A DNA stretch of 26,179 nt from Betaproteobacteria bacterium (GTDB lineage Bacteria; Pseudomonadota; Gammaproteobacteria; Burkholderiales; Burkholderiaceae). Below the pieces are notes generated by a model, which worked only from the letters and a program-made list of their open reading frames with translations, ran no database searches and was not told where the DNA came from. Where the stretch lies: assembly GCA_009921765.1 (NCBI GenBank), contig RFXC01000031.1, forward strand, positions 1-26,179. Reading direction: 5' to 3'. The translations under genes were made by a program, and so were the position numbers. Below are positions 6,633-16,563 of this stretch, one piece after another (the stretch's first letter is position 1; each line of letters opens with the position of its first letter).

Positions 6633-8120
6633 TTAGCTGCTTGGCAGGGTCTCTGCACCCTGTTTCGATTGGGGTCGCACGCGCCGCCAGCGAACACCGA
6701 AAAATGCGTCGGTTCCATGTCGATGGGGCAGGCACACGAGCGCCCGATCACGAAAAGCGTCCGCAGGCAGCACCGCCCCCGCAGCCGACAGCAAGGCAGC
6801 GGCGTCCTCGCGCTGGAATTCAGGATGCGAGGCTTCGAACCATTGCGCCTGCTCTTCGTTTTCCGCCGCGAGCAGGCTGCAGGTTGCGTAGACCAACACC
6901 CCGTCAGGCGCGACCAGACGGGCCGCAGCCGCCAGAATTGCACGCTGTTCGTCGCGCAGGCGCAACAAATCATCAGGCCCAAAGCGCCATTTCAGATCGG
7001 GGTTGCGGCGCAGGGTTCCCGTTCCTGTGCACGGCGCATCCACCAGCACGGCGTGAGCCCGTGCCGCCAGCCGCTCAAGTTTGCGGTCGGCGAGGCTATC
7101 GATCGCAAACGGCTGCACATTGGTGGCACCGCTACGGGTAAGCCGGGGCCGAAGGCGCTGCAGACGCGCGATCGACACATCGCAGGCAAACACCTGCCCG
7201 AGCGAGTTCATCATCGCGGCGAGCGCCAGGGTTTTTCCTCCCGCACCGGCGCAGAGGTCGATGACCCGCTGTCCGCGCCGCGCGCCAACCAGAAGCGCGA
7301 GCAGCTGACTGCCGGCGTCCTGCACCTCAAATGCACCGGCTGCGAACGCGGCGCTGCGCTCGAGCGCGGGATGCCCCTCCACCTCAAGCGCACCCGGTAC
7401 CGCGGCAATCGCCCGGGCACGGATGCCTTCGGCCTCCAGCTGTTCAATCAATGCCTCGCGCCGGACTTTCAGCGCGTTGGCGCGCAGCTGGAGCGGCGCC
7501 GGTTCGAGCAGCGAGCGGCCGAGCGCGCGCGCCTCCGCCTCTCCGAACCGATCGCAGAGCGCTTCAAACAGCCAGTCGGGAAGGCTGAGCGCAACCGCCG
7601 CTGGCAAGCTGTCGAGATCGGCGGCGCCGATACGGGTGAGCCAATCGGCAGTCGCCACTGGATCGCGCGTGGTCTCGGGCGCGCGACGACCGGGCGCTGC
7701 CGCCGTGCCTGCCGTGCCTGCCGTGCCTGCCGTGCCTGCCGTGCCTGCCGACGCCATCCGCGCACGCCAGGCGCGCGACAGCTGGATCAGCCGCTCCTCG
7801 ATTGCGCCGTCGCCCGCCTGAGCGAAGTGGGCATAGAGGCGGCGATGGCGCAGCACATCAAACACGGTATCGGCGAGGTCGGCGCGGTCGCGACGACCCA
7901 GCTCCGGGTGTTCGCGAAAGAATTTTCGCAGTACCGCATCGGCGGGCAGCCTGAGCGACAGGGCCTCGGCCAGCGCCCGGCTGAGCAGATCGGGCTCGCC
8001 GCGACGTGTCGCGCGACTCGACCCCTTTGCGCGGTGCGGTCGATCCGACCTACCCGATCGCGACCTGTCCGCGGTCCCACGAGCCTTTGAGGATCTGGCC
8101 GGCTGCGTCACGGCAACCAC
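6633..8120 (-). CDS. RsmB/NOP-family SAM-dependent rRNA cytosine-C5 methyltransferase
   Basis: A 495-residue enzyme predicted to methylate a cytosine in RNA, probably rRNA. Residues 1-42 are an Arg/Ser-rich basic tail, about 45-120 a NusB-like helical domain, and about 205-480 the Rossmann methyltransferase domain. The SAM loop is DLCAGAGGKT (288-297). The two catalytic motifs are DAPCTGTGTLRRNPDLKWR (cysteine 364) and TCSLLAAENE (cysteine 414). Between the NusB-like and catalytic parts, five AGT repeats (125-139) come from a 9-bp tandem repeat. The GTG start overlaps the purN end by 13 nt, so the two are translationally linked. Whether this is the true RsmB (16S C967) or a paralog cannot be told from sequence alone. 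Confidence 0.9.
   Translation of the reverse strand: MVAVTQPARSSKARGTADRSRSGRSDRPHRAKGSSRATRRGEPDLLSRALAEALSLRLPADAVLRKFFREHPELGRRDRADLADTVFDVLRHRRLYAHFAQAGDGAIEERLIQLSRAWRARMASAGTAGTAGTAGTAGTAAAPGRRAPETTRDPVATADWLTRIGAADLDSLPAAVALSLPDWLFEALCDRFGEAEARALGRSLLEPAPLQLRANALKVRREALIEQLEAEGIRARAIAAVPGALEVEGHPALERSAAFAAGAFEVQDAGSQLLALLVGARRGQRVIDLCAGAGGKTLALAAMMNSLGQVFACDVSIARLQRLRPRLTRSGATNVQPFAIDSLADRKLERLAARAHAVLVDAPCTGTGTLRRNPDLKWRFGPDDLLRLRDEQRAILAAAARLVAPDGVLVYATCSLLAAENEEQAQWFEASHPEFQREDAAALLSAAGAVLPADAFRDRALVCLPHRHGTDAFFGVRWRRVRPQSKQGAETLPSS
7705..7749 (-). repeat. Five perfect 9-bp tandem repeats within the methyltransferase gene
   Basis: The unit GTGCCTGCC (plus strand) is repeated five times without error, and a degenerate copy precedes it. 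It encodes Ala-Gly-Thr repeats in a linker. Because the unit is three codons long, changes in copy number would keep the frame. Confidence 0.95.
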
Positions 8121-8749
8121 AGCAGTTGAGATTCGGCGACCCCGGGCGACTCGAGCACCACCCGCGGCCCGTCGATCCGCAGCCGTCCGCGAAGATGCCA
8201 GCCGACTGCAAGCGGGAGGATGCGATGCTCGGCAGCGAGCACCCGAGCCGCGAGCGAAGGCTCGTCGTCATGCGGCAGCACGGGGAGCGCCGCCTGCACC
8301 ACGATCGGCCCGGCATCAAGCTCGGGGATGACGTAATGAACGGTTGCTCCGTGAATACGGGCGCCGCTTTCAAGCACGCGCCGATGTGTGTTCAGGCCTG
8401 GGAAGACAGGGAGCAGAGAGGGGTGAATGTTGAGCATCCGCGATTGATAACGCGCCACCAGCGCCGCCGGCAGAATCTGCATGAAGCCCGCCAGCACCAC
8501 CAGATCCGGAGCGAGGGCCTCGAGCTGTGCGGCAAGCGCGTCATAGAAGGCCGGCCGGGTAGCGAAACTGCGGCGGGCGACCACCACCGACCGTACCCCG
8601 CGGGCCTGCGCGATCTGGCAGGCGGGCGCTTCCTCGCGGTCGGAGACAACCGCCGTGATCCGGGCATCCCAGCGCAGCGCTGCGCAGGCATCGAGCAGCG
8701 CAACCATGTTGGAGCCGCGCCCGGACACCAGCACGACGATTTTTTTCAT
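8108..8749 (-). CDS. purN: Phosphoribosylglycinamide formyltransferase
   Basis: A 213-residue GAR transformylase: it transfers the formyl group of 10-formyl-THF to GAR in purine synthesis. GRGSN (10-14) binds the phosphate of GAR. The catalytic residues are N107 and H109 in MLNIHPSLLP and D145 in PELDAGPIV. MKKIVVLVSGRGSNM is the normal N-terminus, so the ATG at 8749 is secure. TATCAT ends 7 nt before it, with no Shine-Dalgarno. The gene is divergent from ribF (89 bp) and overlaps the downstream methyltransferase gene. Confidence 0.97.
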   Translation of the reverse strand: MKKIVVLVSGRGSNMVALLDACAALRWDARITAVVSDREEAPACQIAQARGVRSVVVARRSFATRPAFYDALAAQLEALAPDLVVLAGFMQILPAALVARYQSRMLNIHPSLLPVFPGLNTHRRVLESGARIHGATVHYVIPELDAGPIVVQAALPVLPHDDEPSLAARVLAAEHRILPLAVGWHLRGRLRIDGPRVVLESPGVAESQLLWLP

Positions 8750-8756
8750 CCGGCCG

Positions 8757-8762
8757 ATGATA
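8757..8762 (-). promoter_or_regulatory. Candidate -10 element of purN
   Basis: TATCAT on the minus strand ends 7 nt before the purN ATG; the -35 region is weak. Transcription would begin at or beside the start codon. Confidence 0.4.
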
Positions 8763-8798
8763 CCACCCGGCCCGCCCCCGTAAGGCGCGCCAAAATCT

Positions 8799-8804
8799 TA
8801 TAAT
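8799..8804 (+). promoter_or_regulatory. Candidate -10 element of the ribF operon
   Basis: A consensus TATAAT lies 34 bp before the ribF ATG, in the ribF-purN gap. No clear -35 box stands at 16-18 bp upstream. Confidence 0.45.
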
Positions 8805-8838
8805 TCAAGGTTTTGCGTCACCTTTCCGAGCCCGCCCC

Positions 8839-9813
8839 ATGGAGGTTTTTAGACGACTGCCGCCGCCCGACCAGCGCCGCGCCTGTGCGCTCACCATCGG
8901 CAATTTCGACGGCGTGCATCGCGGCCATCAGGCGGTGATAGCAACCCTGACGGCGCGCGCGCGCGCCCGAGGGCTCGCCACGTGCGTGCTCACATTCGAG
9001 CCGCACCCGCGAGAGTATTTCGCCAAGCGCTCGGGCGACCCGTCGCGTGCACCCGCCCACATCCAGACCACCCGCGACAAGTTGAATGCGCTCGCCGAAT
9101 GCGGCGTCGACCGGGTGTGCGTTGCCCCCTTCGATGCACGACTGGCCAACCTGTCGGCGCGCAATTTTTTCGAAAACATCATCGTCGAGGGGCTGGATGC
9201 CCGGGATCTTCTGGTGGGCGACGATTTCCGCTTCGGCCATCAGCGGCAAGGCGACTTCACCATGCTGAGCGCGCTCTGCGCCGAGCGCAACCTGGGTTGC
9301 TCGCGCATCGAATCCTTCGAGGTCGACGGCATGCGGGTCTCAAGCTCGGCCGTGCGCGAGGCGCTCGCGGCTGGCGACTTCGATCGTGCCCGGCATCTGC
9401 TCGGGCGGGCCTTCACGCTTACCGGTCATGTTCTCCACGGTCGCAAGCTCGGCCGCACCATCGGGTTCCCCACGCTCAACCTGCGGATCCCCTTCGAACG
9501 CCCAGCGCTTGCCGGCATCTTCGTGGTCCGGGTTCACGGCCTTCGCGATCACCCGCTTCCGGGCGTGGCAAGCCTGGGCACCCGGCCGGCGGTAGAAGCC
9601 AACGGCCGACTGCTGCTCGAAGTCCACCTCTTCGACTTTTCAGAAGAGGTCTACGGCCAGGTGGTCAGCGTGGAGTTCATGAGCCGACTGCGCGAAGAGC
9701 GCCACTACGACTCGCTCGAACTGCTGACCGAACAAATCGCCCGCGATGCGGATCAGGCCCGCGCCTGGCATGCCGCCCACCCGTTTCAAGCTGCCTCCCT
9801 TTCAAGAGACTGA
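8839..9813 (+). CDS. ribF: Bifunctional riboflavin kinase / FAD synthetase
   Basis: A 324-residue enzyme that phosphorylates riboflavin to FMN and adenylates FMN to FAD. The N-terminal nucleotidyl-transferase domain carries [10 protein letters not shown] (21-30) and the [17 protein letters not shown] block (124-140). The C-terminal kinase domain (about 185-310) has [11 protein letters not shown], in which the usual PTAN is PTLN (211-214); the key threonine is kept. It is the first gene of ribF-ileS-lspA-coaBC-dut, and its stop codon lies 1 nt before the ileS ATG. No clear Shine-Dalgarno is seen. Confidence 0.97.
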   Translation: MEVFRRLPPPDQRRACALTIGNFDGVHRGHQAVIATLTARARARGLATCVLTFEPHPREYFAKRSGDPSRAPAHIQTTRDKLNALAECGVDRVCVAPFDARLANLSARNFFENIIVEGLDARDLLVGDDFRFGHQRQGDFTMLSALCAERNLGCSRIESFEVDGMRVSSSAVREALAAGDFDRARHLLGRAFTLTGHVLHGRKLGRTIGFPTLNLRIPFERPALAGIFVVRVHGLRDHPLPGVASLGTRPAVEANGRLLLEVHLFDFSEEVYGQVVSVEFMSRLREERHYDSLELLTEQIARDADQARAWHAAHPFQAASLSRD

Positions 9814-9814
9814 C

Positions 9815-12676
9815 ATGCCCGAAGGCAAACCCTCCGCCACCGACAAGCAGGCGTGGCGCGACACGCTGAACCTGCCCGACACGCCGTTCCCCATGCGGGG
9901 CGACCTCGCCCGGCGCGAACCAGGCTGGACCGCCGCGTGGCAGGACAAAGGCACCTACCGGCGCATTCGCGAGATCTGCAAGGGTCGCCCGATATGGGTG
10001 CTGCATGACGGTCCGCCCTATGCCAACGGCGACATCCACATCGGTCACGCGGTGAACAAGGTCTTGAAGGACATCATCGTCAAAAGCCGCAACATGGCCG
10101 GTTTCGATGCGCGTTATGTGCCGGGCTGGGATTGCCACGGCATGCCGATTGAAATCCAGATCGAAAGGCAGTTCGGGAAGAATCTCCCGGCCGATCAGGT
10201 TCTGGCCAAATCGCGCGCCTATGCCACCGAGCAGATCAGCCGCCAGAAAAAAGATTTCATCCGGCTGGGCGTACTGGGCGAATGGGACAATCCCTACCTC
10301 ACGATGGCCTACCGCAACGAAGCCGATGAACTGCGGGCACTTGGCCGCATGCTTGATCGCGGTTTTCTGTTTCGTGGACTGAAGCCGGTGAACTGGTGTT
10401 TCGACTGCGGTTCGGCACTCGCCGAGGCCGAGGTCGAATACGCTGATCGCAACGACCCGGCCATCGACGTCGGCTTTCCGTTCCTGCCCGACGAGGCACC
10501 CAGGCTCGCCCGCGCATTCGGACTCCACGCATTGCCCCTCGCACGGGGTTATTGCGTGATCTGGACCACCACACCGTGGACGATTCCGGCCAATCAGGCA
10601 CTCAATCTCCACCCGGAATTTGAGTACGCCCTGGTGCGCACCGTCTGGCAGGGCGAGCCCGCGTTGTTGCTGCTTGCCGCCGACCGGGTGGCGAGCTGTC
10701 TCGCGAGCTGGCAACTGGAGGGGGAAATCATCGCTCGCTGCCCTGGGCGCGCGCTTGAACTGATCCGCTTTGCGCATCCGTTCGCAGGACGTTCCTCGCC
10801 GGTGTACCTGGGCGACTATGTCACCCTCGAAAGCGGCACCGGCGTCGTGCATTCGGCCCCGGCGTATGGCGTGGAAGATTTCGTCTCGTGCAAGCGCTAT
10901 GGCATGAAGGATGCCGACATCCTTCAGCCGGTGCTGGGCGACGGTACCTATGCCCAGTCGCTTGCCGACTTCGGCGGACTCTCGATCTGGGATGCCAACC
11001 CCAAAATCATCGAGCACCTGCGCACGCACGGCGCGCTGTTCTCATCACGCAAAAACCCGCACAGCACCATGCACTGCTGGCGGCACAAGACGCCCATCAT
11101 CTATCGCGCATCGAGCCAATGGTTTGCTGGCATGGATGTCATACCCCGGGACGGCGGCGCGAGTCTGCGCGACACCGCACTCGCCGGCATCGAGGCCACG
11201 CAATTCTTTCCCGGCTGGGGCAAGGCCCGACTCCACGGCATGATCGCCAACCGTCCCGACTGGACCTTGTCGCGGCAACGCCAATGGGGCGTACCCATGG
11301 CGTTTTTCGTCCACCGCGAAACGGGCGATCTGCATCCGCGCACGCCCGAGTTGCTGGAAGCCATCGCGCAGCGCATCGAAAGCGAGGGCATCGAGGCGTG
11401 GCAGCGTCTTGATCCGCGCGAGTTGTTGGGTCCGGACGCCGACCACTATGAAAAGAACCGCGATACGCTGGACGTCTGGTTCGATTCTGGAACCACCCAT
11501 CAGACGGTATTGCGTGGGTCGCATGCCGAGCAGTCGCAGTTTCCCGCCGACATGTACCTGGAGGGCTCCGATCAGCACCGCGGCTGGTTCCATTCATCGC
11601 TCCTGACCTCGGCCATGCTGAATGGCGTGGCGCCCTACCGCGCGCTCCTCACCCACGGCTTTGTGGTCGATGGCGAGGGCCGCAAGATGAGCAAGTCGCT
11701 GGGCAACGTGATTGCCCCCCAGAAAGTCTCGGACACCCTGGGGGCAGAGATTCTCCGTCTGTGGGTAGCAAGCACCGATTACTCCGGCGAGCTTTCCCTC
11801 TCCGATGAAATCCTGAAGCGGGTCGTTGAAGCCTATCGCCGCATCCGGAACACGCTGCGCTTTCTCCTCGCGAACGTGTCCGATTTCAGCGTTGAACGCG
11901 ATGCCGTTCCGGTAGCCGACATGCTCGAGATCGATCGGTATGCGCTTGCGCTCACCGATCGCTGGCAGCAGGAAATCACTGCCGACTTTGAACGCTATGA
12001 GTTTCATCCCGCCATCGCACGGATTCAGACCTTCTGCTCTGAAGATCTGGGTGCCTTTTACCTCGACATTCTGAAAGACCGCCTTTACACCACGGCGGCG
12101 GGATCGCGCGCCCGCCGCTCGGCGCAGACCGTGATCTGGCACATCACCAACGCGCTGCTTCGCCTGATTGCCCCGGTGCTGTCGTTTACCGCCGAGGAGG
12201 CGTGGCCGATGTTCGCACCCGAGCGCCATCGGGCAGGCGGCGAAACCATCTTCACCGAGGTCTGGCACAGCTTCCCAGAGGTACCCGACGCCGATCGGCT
12301 CATCACCCGCTGGACGCGACTGCGCGAAATTCGCGCCGAGGTGCTGCGCGAACTCGAAGCCGTTCGAGGGGCGGGCGCCATTGGCTCATCGCTGGCCGCT
12401 GAGATCGAGATCAGCGCAGCCGGCGACGATCTCGCACTACTCGAATCACTGGGTGACGATCTGCGCTTCGTCATGATCACCTCCCAGGCGCGGGCGAGCG
12501 CTGCGGCGCCAGAGGCCACCACGCCAGGGGTGCGCGTCACGCCCAGCACCCAGACAAAATGCGAGCGCTGCTGGCACTGGCGAAGCGATGTCGGATGCGA
12601 CCCCGCACGGCCTGGCCTCTGCGGGCGCTGTGTGGCCAATCTGTTCGGCGCGGGCGAGCCCCGGCGCTTTGCCTGA
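9815..12676 (+). CDS. ileS: Isoleucyl-tRNA synthetase
   Basis: A 953-residue class I aminoacyl-tRNA synthetase that charges tRNA-Ile. HIGH is at residues 75-78 ([11 protein letters not shown]), KMSKS at 624-628 ([10 protein letters not shown]), with the CP1 editing domain between ([13 protein letters not shown] and [11 protein letters not shown]). A C-terminal zinc finger of the bacterial type uses C916, C919, C936 and C939. The start at 9815 is taken rather than the upstream in-frame ATG at 9746, which lies inside rib[13 protein letters not shown] leads into the conserved [19 protein letters not shown]. It is the second gene of the operon. Confidence 0.98.
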   Translation: MPEGKPSATDKQAWRDTLNLPDTPFPMRGDLARREPGWTAAWQDKGTYRRIREICKGRPIWVLHDGPPYANGDIHIGHAVNKVLKDIIVKSRNMAGFDARYVPGWDCHGMPIEIQIERQFGKNLPADQVLAKSRAYATEQISRQKKDFIRLGVLGEWDNPYLTMAYRNEADELRALGRMLDRGFLFRGLKPVNWCFDCGSALAEAEVEYADRNDPAIDVGFPFLPDEAPRLARAFGLHALPLARGYCVIWTTTPWTIPANQALNLHPEFEYALVRTVWQGEPALLLLAADRVASCLASWQLEGEIIARCPGRALELIRFAHPFAGRSSPVYLGDYVTLESGTGVVHSAPAYGVEDFVSCKRYGMKDADILQPVLGDGTYAQSLADFGGLSIWDANPKIIEHLRTHGALFSSRKNPHSTMHCWRHKTPIIYRASSQWFAGMDVIPRDGGASLRDTALAGIEATQFFPGWGKARLHGMIANRPDWTLSRQRQWGVPMAFFVHRETGDLHPRTPELLEAIAQRIESEGIEAWQRLDPRELLGPDADHYEKNRDTLDVWFDSGTTHQTVLRGSHAEQSQFPADMYLEGSDQHRGWFHSSLLTSAMLNGVAPYRALLTHGFVVDGEGRKMSKSLGNVIAPQKVSDTLGAEILRLWVASTDYSGELSLSDEILKRVVEAYRRIRNTLRFLLANVSDFSVERDAVPVADMLEIDRYALALTDRWQQEITADFERYEFHPAIARIQTFCSEDLGAFYLDILKDRLYTTAAGSRARRSAQTVIWHITNALLRLIAPVLSFTAEEAWPMFAPERHRAGGETIFTEVWHSFPEVPDADRLITRWTRLREIRAEVLRELEAVRGAGAIGSSLAAEIEISAAGDDLALLESLGDDLRFVMITSQARASAAAPEATTPGVRVTPSTQTKCERCWHWRSDVGCDPARPGLCGRCVANLFGAGEPRRFA

Positions 12677-12687
12677 GCGATCGCCCA

Positions 12688-13188
12688 GTGGCCAGTCGCA
12701 AGCCGTCGGTTCGCGCAGGGTTCGCCCGCTGGGCCGCGTTGGCGCTCGCGCTGGTCCTCGCCGATCAACTCACCAAACAGGCGGTGCTGCTGTCGTTCAA
12801 GACCGGTGAGCGGCTGCCGATCGTGGCGGGCTTTTTCGATCTCACGCTGCTCTTCAATCGCGGTGCAGCCTTCAGCCTGCTTGCCAACGCGGGCGGCTGG
12901 CAGCGCTGGCTCTTCATCGGCATTGGCGTGGCAGCAACCGCCTTCATCTGCTGGATGCTCTGGCGACATGGCTCGCAACGGCTGTTTTCATTCGCGCTCT
13001 CGCTTATTTTGGGCGGCGCGATCGGCAACATCATCGACCGCGTCATGCGCGGCGAGGTGGTTGATTTTCTGCTCTTCTACTGGCGCGGCTGGCACTTTCC
13101 CGCTTTCAACGTAGCCGACAGTGCGATCACAATAGGTGCCGCTCTCCTGATCATCGATGAGTTGCTGCGCGTGCGGCGTTCCCGCTGA
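12688..13188 (+). CDS. lspA: Lipoprotein signal peptidase (signal peptidase II)
   Basis: A 166-residue inner-membrane aspartic protease that removes the signal peptide of prolipoproteins. Four hydrophobic segments are visible (about 12-28, 46-66, 73-92, 98-115), with a further one at the C-terminus. The catalytic aspartates are D117 (GNIIDRV) and D144 (FNVADSAI), and the family blocks ADQLTKQAV and [10 protein letters not shown] are present. The likely start is the GTG at 12688, 11 nt after the ileS stop; a frame starting at 12559 would lie inside ileS. The ileS-lspA pairing is classic. Confidence 0.94.
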   Translation: MASRKPSVRAGFARWAALALALVLADQLTKQAVLLSFKTGERLPIVAGFFDLTLLFNRGAAFSLLANAGGWQRWLFIGIGVAATAFICWMLWRHGSQRLFSFALSLILGGAIGNIIDRVMRGEVVDFLLFYWRGWHFPAFNVADSAITIGAALLIIDELLRVRRSR

Positions 13189-13265
13189 AGCCGGGCGCTT
13201 CGGTAATCAGGCAGGTTCAGCACTTTCCCTCGAACGGGCAGCAAGCGGCAAGCACGGAGAATGTC

Positions 13266-14474
13266 ATGAATATCAGCGGCAAGCGGATCGTGCTCGGTGT
13301 CACCGGCGGTGTAGCCGCCTACAAGGCGGCTGTGCTCACGCGTGAGTTGCAGCGCGCAGGCGTCCGCGTACAGGTGGTCATGACCGAGGCGGGGACCCGC
13401 TTTGTGGGCCCCGCCACCTTCCAGGCGCTCACCGGCGAGCCTGTCTTCGTTGATCAGTGGGATACGCGCATTGCCAACGGTATGGCACATATCGAGCTCT
13501 CACGGGCCGCCGACGCCATCGTGGTCGCGCCCGCCAGCGCCGATTTCATCGCTTCAATTGCACAGGGCCGCGCCGGCGACCTGCTCACCACGCTGTGTCT
13601 CGCGCGCGAATGCCCGCTCGCAGTGGCGCCCGCCATGAACCGCCAGATGTGGGAGAACCCCGCCACGCGGCGCAACGTGCAGCAAGTCCGCGACGATGGC
13701 GTCGAAGTGATCGGCCCCGACAGCGGCGATCAGGCCTGCGGCGAAACCGGCATGGGCCGCATGCTCGAGCCCGACGCGCTGGTCGAAGCCATCGGCGCCT
13801 GGCTTTCGCCCAAGCGGCTCGCTGGCCGTCGTGTGCTGCTCACGGCCGGCCCCACCTTCGAACCCATTGATCCGGTGCGCGGCATCACCAATCGTTCATC
13901 AGGCAAGATGGGCTTTGCCATCGCGCGGGCGTGTGTGGCCGCCGGGGCCGAGGTCACGCTGGTCGCCGGCCCGGTTGCCCTTCCCACGCCCTGGGCGGTA
14001 CGCCGCATCAATGTTCAGACGGCCCAGCAGATGCACGACGCGGTGCACGCCGAGCTCGACACAGCCAGCGCCGCAGCCCGTGCGCACGACCTCTTCATCG
14101 CAGTTGCAGCGGTGGCCGACTGGCGCCCGGCCGCCTACCGCGACAGCAAGATCAAGAAGACCGACGACCGCGCGGTTCCCGAGCTTGCTTTCACCCAGAA
14201 CCCCGACATCCTCGCAAGCGTGGCACAGCGCGCACGCCCGCCCTACTGCGTCGGATTCGCCGCCGAGAGCGAATCACTGGAAGCACACGGCCGCGACAAA
14301 CTCGCTCGCAAAGGCATTCCGATGCTGGTTGCCAACATCGGCCATGAAACCTTCGGGCTTGACGACAACGAGCTGCTCATCCTCGAGCAGAGCGGCCAGA
14401 CACGACTCGCGCGCGCGCCCAAAGCGCTGCTCGCCCAGGAACTGGTGCGACACATCGCCGAGCGGCTTGGCTGA
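13266..14474 (+). CDS. coaBC: Phosphopantothenoylcysteine decarboxylase / phosphopantothenate-cysteine ligase
   Basis: A 402-residue bifunctional enzyme of coenzyme A synthesis. The N-terminal CoaC flavoprotein domain (about 1-180) has [10 protein letters not shown], the active histidine H75 (MAHIELSR), PAMN (122-125) and the C158 lid cysteine ([10 protein letters not shown]). The C-terminal CoaB domain (from about 187) has [28 protein letters not shown] and the DSKIKK lysine cluster. GGAG upstream of the ATG supports the start. It sits 77 bp after lspA and 29 bp before dut; the coaBC-dut pair is the same as in E. coli. Confidence 0.97.
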   Translation: MNISGKRIVLGVTGGVAAYKAAVLTRELQRAGVRVQVVMTEAGTRFVGPATFQALTGEPVFVDQWDTRIANGMAHIELSRAADAIVVAPASADFIASIAQGRAGDLLTTLCLARECPLAVAPAMNRQMWENPATRRNVQQVRDDGVEVIGPDSGDQACGETGMGRMLEPDALVEAIGAWLSPKRLAGRRVLLTAGPTFEPIDPVRGITNRSSGKMGFAIARACVAAGAEVTLVAGPVALPTPWAVRRINVQTAQQMHDAVHAELDTASAAARAHDLFIAVAAVADWRPAAYRDSKIKKTDDRAVPELAFTQNPDILASVAQRARPPYCVGFAAESESLEAHGRDKLARKGIPMLVANIGHETFGLDDNELLILEQSGQTRLARAPKALLAQELVRHIAERLG

Positions 14475-14503
14475 CTTCGCCCAACTTTTCACAGGAAGAT
14501 TCG

Positions 14504-14950
14504 ATGCAGGTTGATCTCAAAATCCTTGACGAGCGGGTACGCGCCTTCCTGCCCGCCTACGCCACCGCAGGCAGCGCCGGACTGGATCTTCGCGCCTGCA
14601 TGGAGGCGCCGCTCACCCTGCAGCCAGGCGATGCACAGCTTATCCCCACCGGATTGGCCATGCATCTGGCCAACCCCGGTTTTGCAGCGATGATCCTGCC
14701 TCGATCGGGGCTGGGCGCAAAAAACGGCATCGTGCTTGGCAACCTGGTCGGTCTGATCGACTCCGACTATCAGGGCCCGCTGATGGTCTCATGCTGGAAT
14801 CGTGGCCGCGACGCGTTCACCATCAACCCGCTGGACCGGATCGCGCAGATGATCATCGTGCCGGTAGTTCAGGCGCAATTCCGGCTGGTTGAAGGCTTCG
14901 ACGCGAGCAGCCGCGGTGAAGGAGGCTTCGGAAGCACCGGTCGGAGCTAG
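14504..14950 (+). CDS. dut: dUTP diphosphatase
   Basis: A 148-residue homotrimeric dUTPase that hydrolyses dUTP to dUMP, which keeps uracil out of DNA and feeds dTMP synthesis. All five family motifs are visible: [44 protein letters not shown], and the C-terminal arm [14 protein letters not shown] with its Arg and Phe. AGGAAG upstream of the ATG is a good ribosome-binding site. It is the last gene of the ribF-dut operon, facing tal tail to tail. Confidence 0.98.
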   Translation: MQVDLKILDERVRAFLPAYATAGSAGLDLRACMEAPLTLQPGDAQLIPTGLAMHLANPGFAAMILPRSGLGAKNGIVLGNLVGLIDSDYQGPLMVSCWNRGRDAFTINPLDRIAQMIIVPVVQAQFRLVEGFDASSRGEGGFGSTGRS

Positions 14951-15020
14951 ACGGCGCGCCGATCCAGGCGGAGGGTAAGCATTCAGACCCGTTCGGGGAC
15001 AGCCCCCGTGCCGCATCTGA

Positions 15021-15042
15021 GCCCGCGCCTCGCAGCGCGGGC
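15021..15042. terminator. GC-rich hairpin between convergent dut and tal
   Basis: GCCCGCGC (15021-15028) pairs perfectly with GCGCGGGC (15035-15042) around a 6-nt loop. No T-run is present. A smaller hairpin (CGGGG 14994-14998 with CCCCG 15004-15008) stands before it. Both may mark transcript ends from either side. Confidence 0.45.
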
Positions 15043-15056
15043 GTCACACCGTTGAG

Positions 15057-15998
15057 TCAGGCTGCCCGCTGTGCCTCGATCAGCTGATCAAGCTTCACCG
15101 AATCGGCTGCAAACAGCCGGATACCTTCGGCCAGCTTTTCGGTAGCCATCGCGTCTTCGTTGACCGCGAACCGGAAGTGCTTTTCATCGAAACGCACGCG
15201 GTCAATCGCAAGCGCGCGAGCGCGATCGGCATCGAGCTTGCGGTCCACCTGCACATCGCTTTGCCGCAGTTGCTCAAGAAGTTCGGGGCTGATGGTGAGC
15301 AGATCGCATCCCGCCAGCGCAAGAATCTGGCCGGTATTGCGAAAGCTCGCCCCCATCACTTCGGTCGCATAACCAAACTTCTTGTAGTAGTCGAAGATTC
15401 GGCGCACCGAGAGCACACCCGGATCCTGCTCAGGCGAAAAATCGTGGCCGTCGCGCTTGCGATACCAGTCCATGATGCGACCGACGAACGGCGAAATCAG
15501 GGTCACGCCTGCGTCAGCGCATGCCACGGCCTGGGCAAATGAAAACAGCAGCGTGAGGTTGCAGTGAATCCCGTCGGCCTCCAGTCGCTCTGCGGCGCGA
15601 ATGCCTTCCCAGGTGGCGGCGATCTTGATCATCACGCGCTCGCGCCCGATACCGGCCTCGGCATAGCGTTCGATGATGCGGCGGGCACGATCCACCGTTC
15701 CTGCCGTGTCAAACGACAGCCTCGCATCGACTTCGGTCGAGACGCGCCCCGGCACGATGGCGAGAATTTCGCAGCCAAAGCGCACCAGCAACCGGTCGGT
15801 GACCTGCGCGAGCGCCTCGCCGCGATGCGCGGCAACGGTTTCGGCAAGCAGCCCCTGGTATTCCGGCCGTGCAACGGCCTTCACGATCAGCGTGGGGTTG
15901 GTGGTGGCATCACGCGGCGAGTAGGCGCGCATCGCGTGGAAATCACCGGTATCGGCAACCACCGTGGTGTGCTGCCGTAGCCTTTCAAGAGCGTTCAT
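15057..15998 (-). CDS. tal: Transaldolase
   Basis: A 313-residue TalB-type transaldolase of the non-oxidative pentose phosphate pathway. The Schiff-base lysine is K125 ([11 protein letters not shown]); other family blocks are D16 (VADTGDF), [29 protein letters not shown] and SPFVGRI. The open frame extends upstream into dsbB, but the ATG at 15998 gives the standard [19 protein letters not shown] start. It lies 13 nt after dsbB and is the last gene of fccA-fccB-dsbB-tal. The link to a sulfide-oxidising enzyme is unusual. Confidence 0.96.
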   Translation of the reverse strand: MNALERLRQHTTVVADTGDFHAMRAYSPRDATTNPTLIVKAVARPEYQGLLAETVAAHRGEALAQVTDRLLVRFGCEILAIVPGRVSTEVDARLSFDTAGTVDRARRIIERYAEAGIGRERVMIKIAATWEGIRAAERLEADGIHCNLTLLFSFAQAVACADAGVTLISPFVGRIMDWYRKRDGHDFSPEQDPGVLSVRRIFDYYKKFGYATEVMGASFRNTGQILALAGCDLLTISPELLEQLRQSDVQVDRKLDADRARALAIDRVRFDEKHFRFAVNEDAMATEKLAEGIRLFAADSVKLDQLIEAQRAA

Positions 15999-16011
15999 CG
16001 ATCGATCCGAT

Positions 16012-16563
16012 TCAAAAAGAGGTGGCGCGCACTCGGGCACGCCACCGAAGGCTTTGTCGCAACGCCACCAGCGCCCCCAGGCCCAGCACCAGAAATAGCG
16101 CAGCGCCCCAAAGCGAAAACGGCAGGCCCAACCAGGGGCGATCAGCCTCGTCGCAACGCGCTGTCGCCTCGAACATGGCAGGCCAGAAATCAGCCAAGCC
16201 AAGTGTCGAGATGATGCGATCAGCGAGCGTGAGGTTACACGAGGCGCTTTGCGCTGCGACCTGATGCTGATAGAGCGCCACCGCAACACCCGAGAGCGAC
16301 AGCACCGCGGCGAGCGCCGAGCTAATGACAGGTGCCCATGCACCTGGCGCCACCGCCCCAAGCATTGCAACGAGCGCAACCGCGCTCACCAGCAACCGCT
16401 GCAGCACGCACCACGGACAGGGCTGGTAATCGAACCGGTGCTGCAACACCCAGGCCAGGCCGAGTCCCGCGATCGCCAGCCCGCCGGTCAGGACGAGGAG
16501 CGTACGGGACAAGGCCGGCGAGGCGCTCAGGTAAGCATGTCGTTCCAGATATTGCGCGCCCAC
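16012..16563 (-). CDS. dsbB: Disulfide bond formation protein B
   Basis: A 183-residue inner-membrane protein that reoxidises DsbA and passes electrons to quinone. Four membrane segments are visible (about 22-40, 56-76, 78-98 and 145-168). The two redox pairs are C49-P-W-C52 in the first periplasmic loop and C109/C137 in the second. The ATG at 16563 lies 37 nt inside the end of fccB; no other ATG precedes the first membrane segment, though a later non-ATG start is possible. tal follows after 13 nt. Confidence 0.93.
   Translation of the reverse strand: MGAQYLERHAYLSASPALSRTLLVLTGGLAIAGLGLAWVLQHRFDYQPCPWCVLQRLLVSAVALVAMLGAVAPGAWAPVISSALAAVLSLSGVAVALYQHQVAAQSASCNLTLADRIISTLGLADFWPAMFEATARCDEADRPWLGLPFSLWGAALFLVLGLGALVALRQSLRWRARVRATSF

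Noticed and set aside
6669..8090. 473-codon plus-strand frame opposite the RNA methyltransferase
   Set aside because: The minus frame has SAM and catalytic cysteine motifs; the plus frame only reads the repeats as Arg-Ala-Cys.
9677..11029. 450-codon minus-strand frame across the ribF-ileS junction
   Set aside because: Both sense genes have full catalytic motifs; this frame has none and spans two genes.
15999..16379. N-terminal extension of transaldolase into dsbB
   Set aside because: The extra codons are an out-of-frame reading of dsb[10 protein letters not shown] at 15998 is the normal N-terminus of transaldolase.
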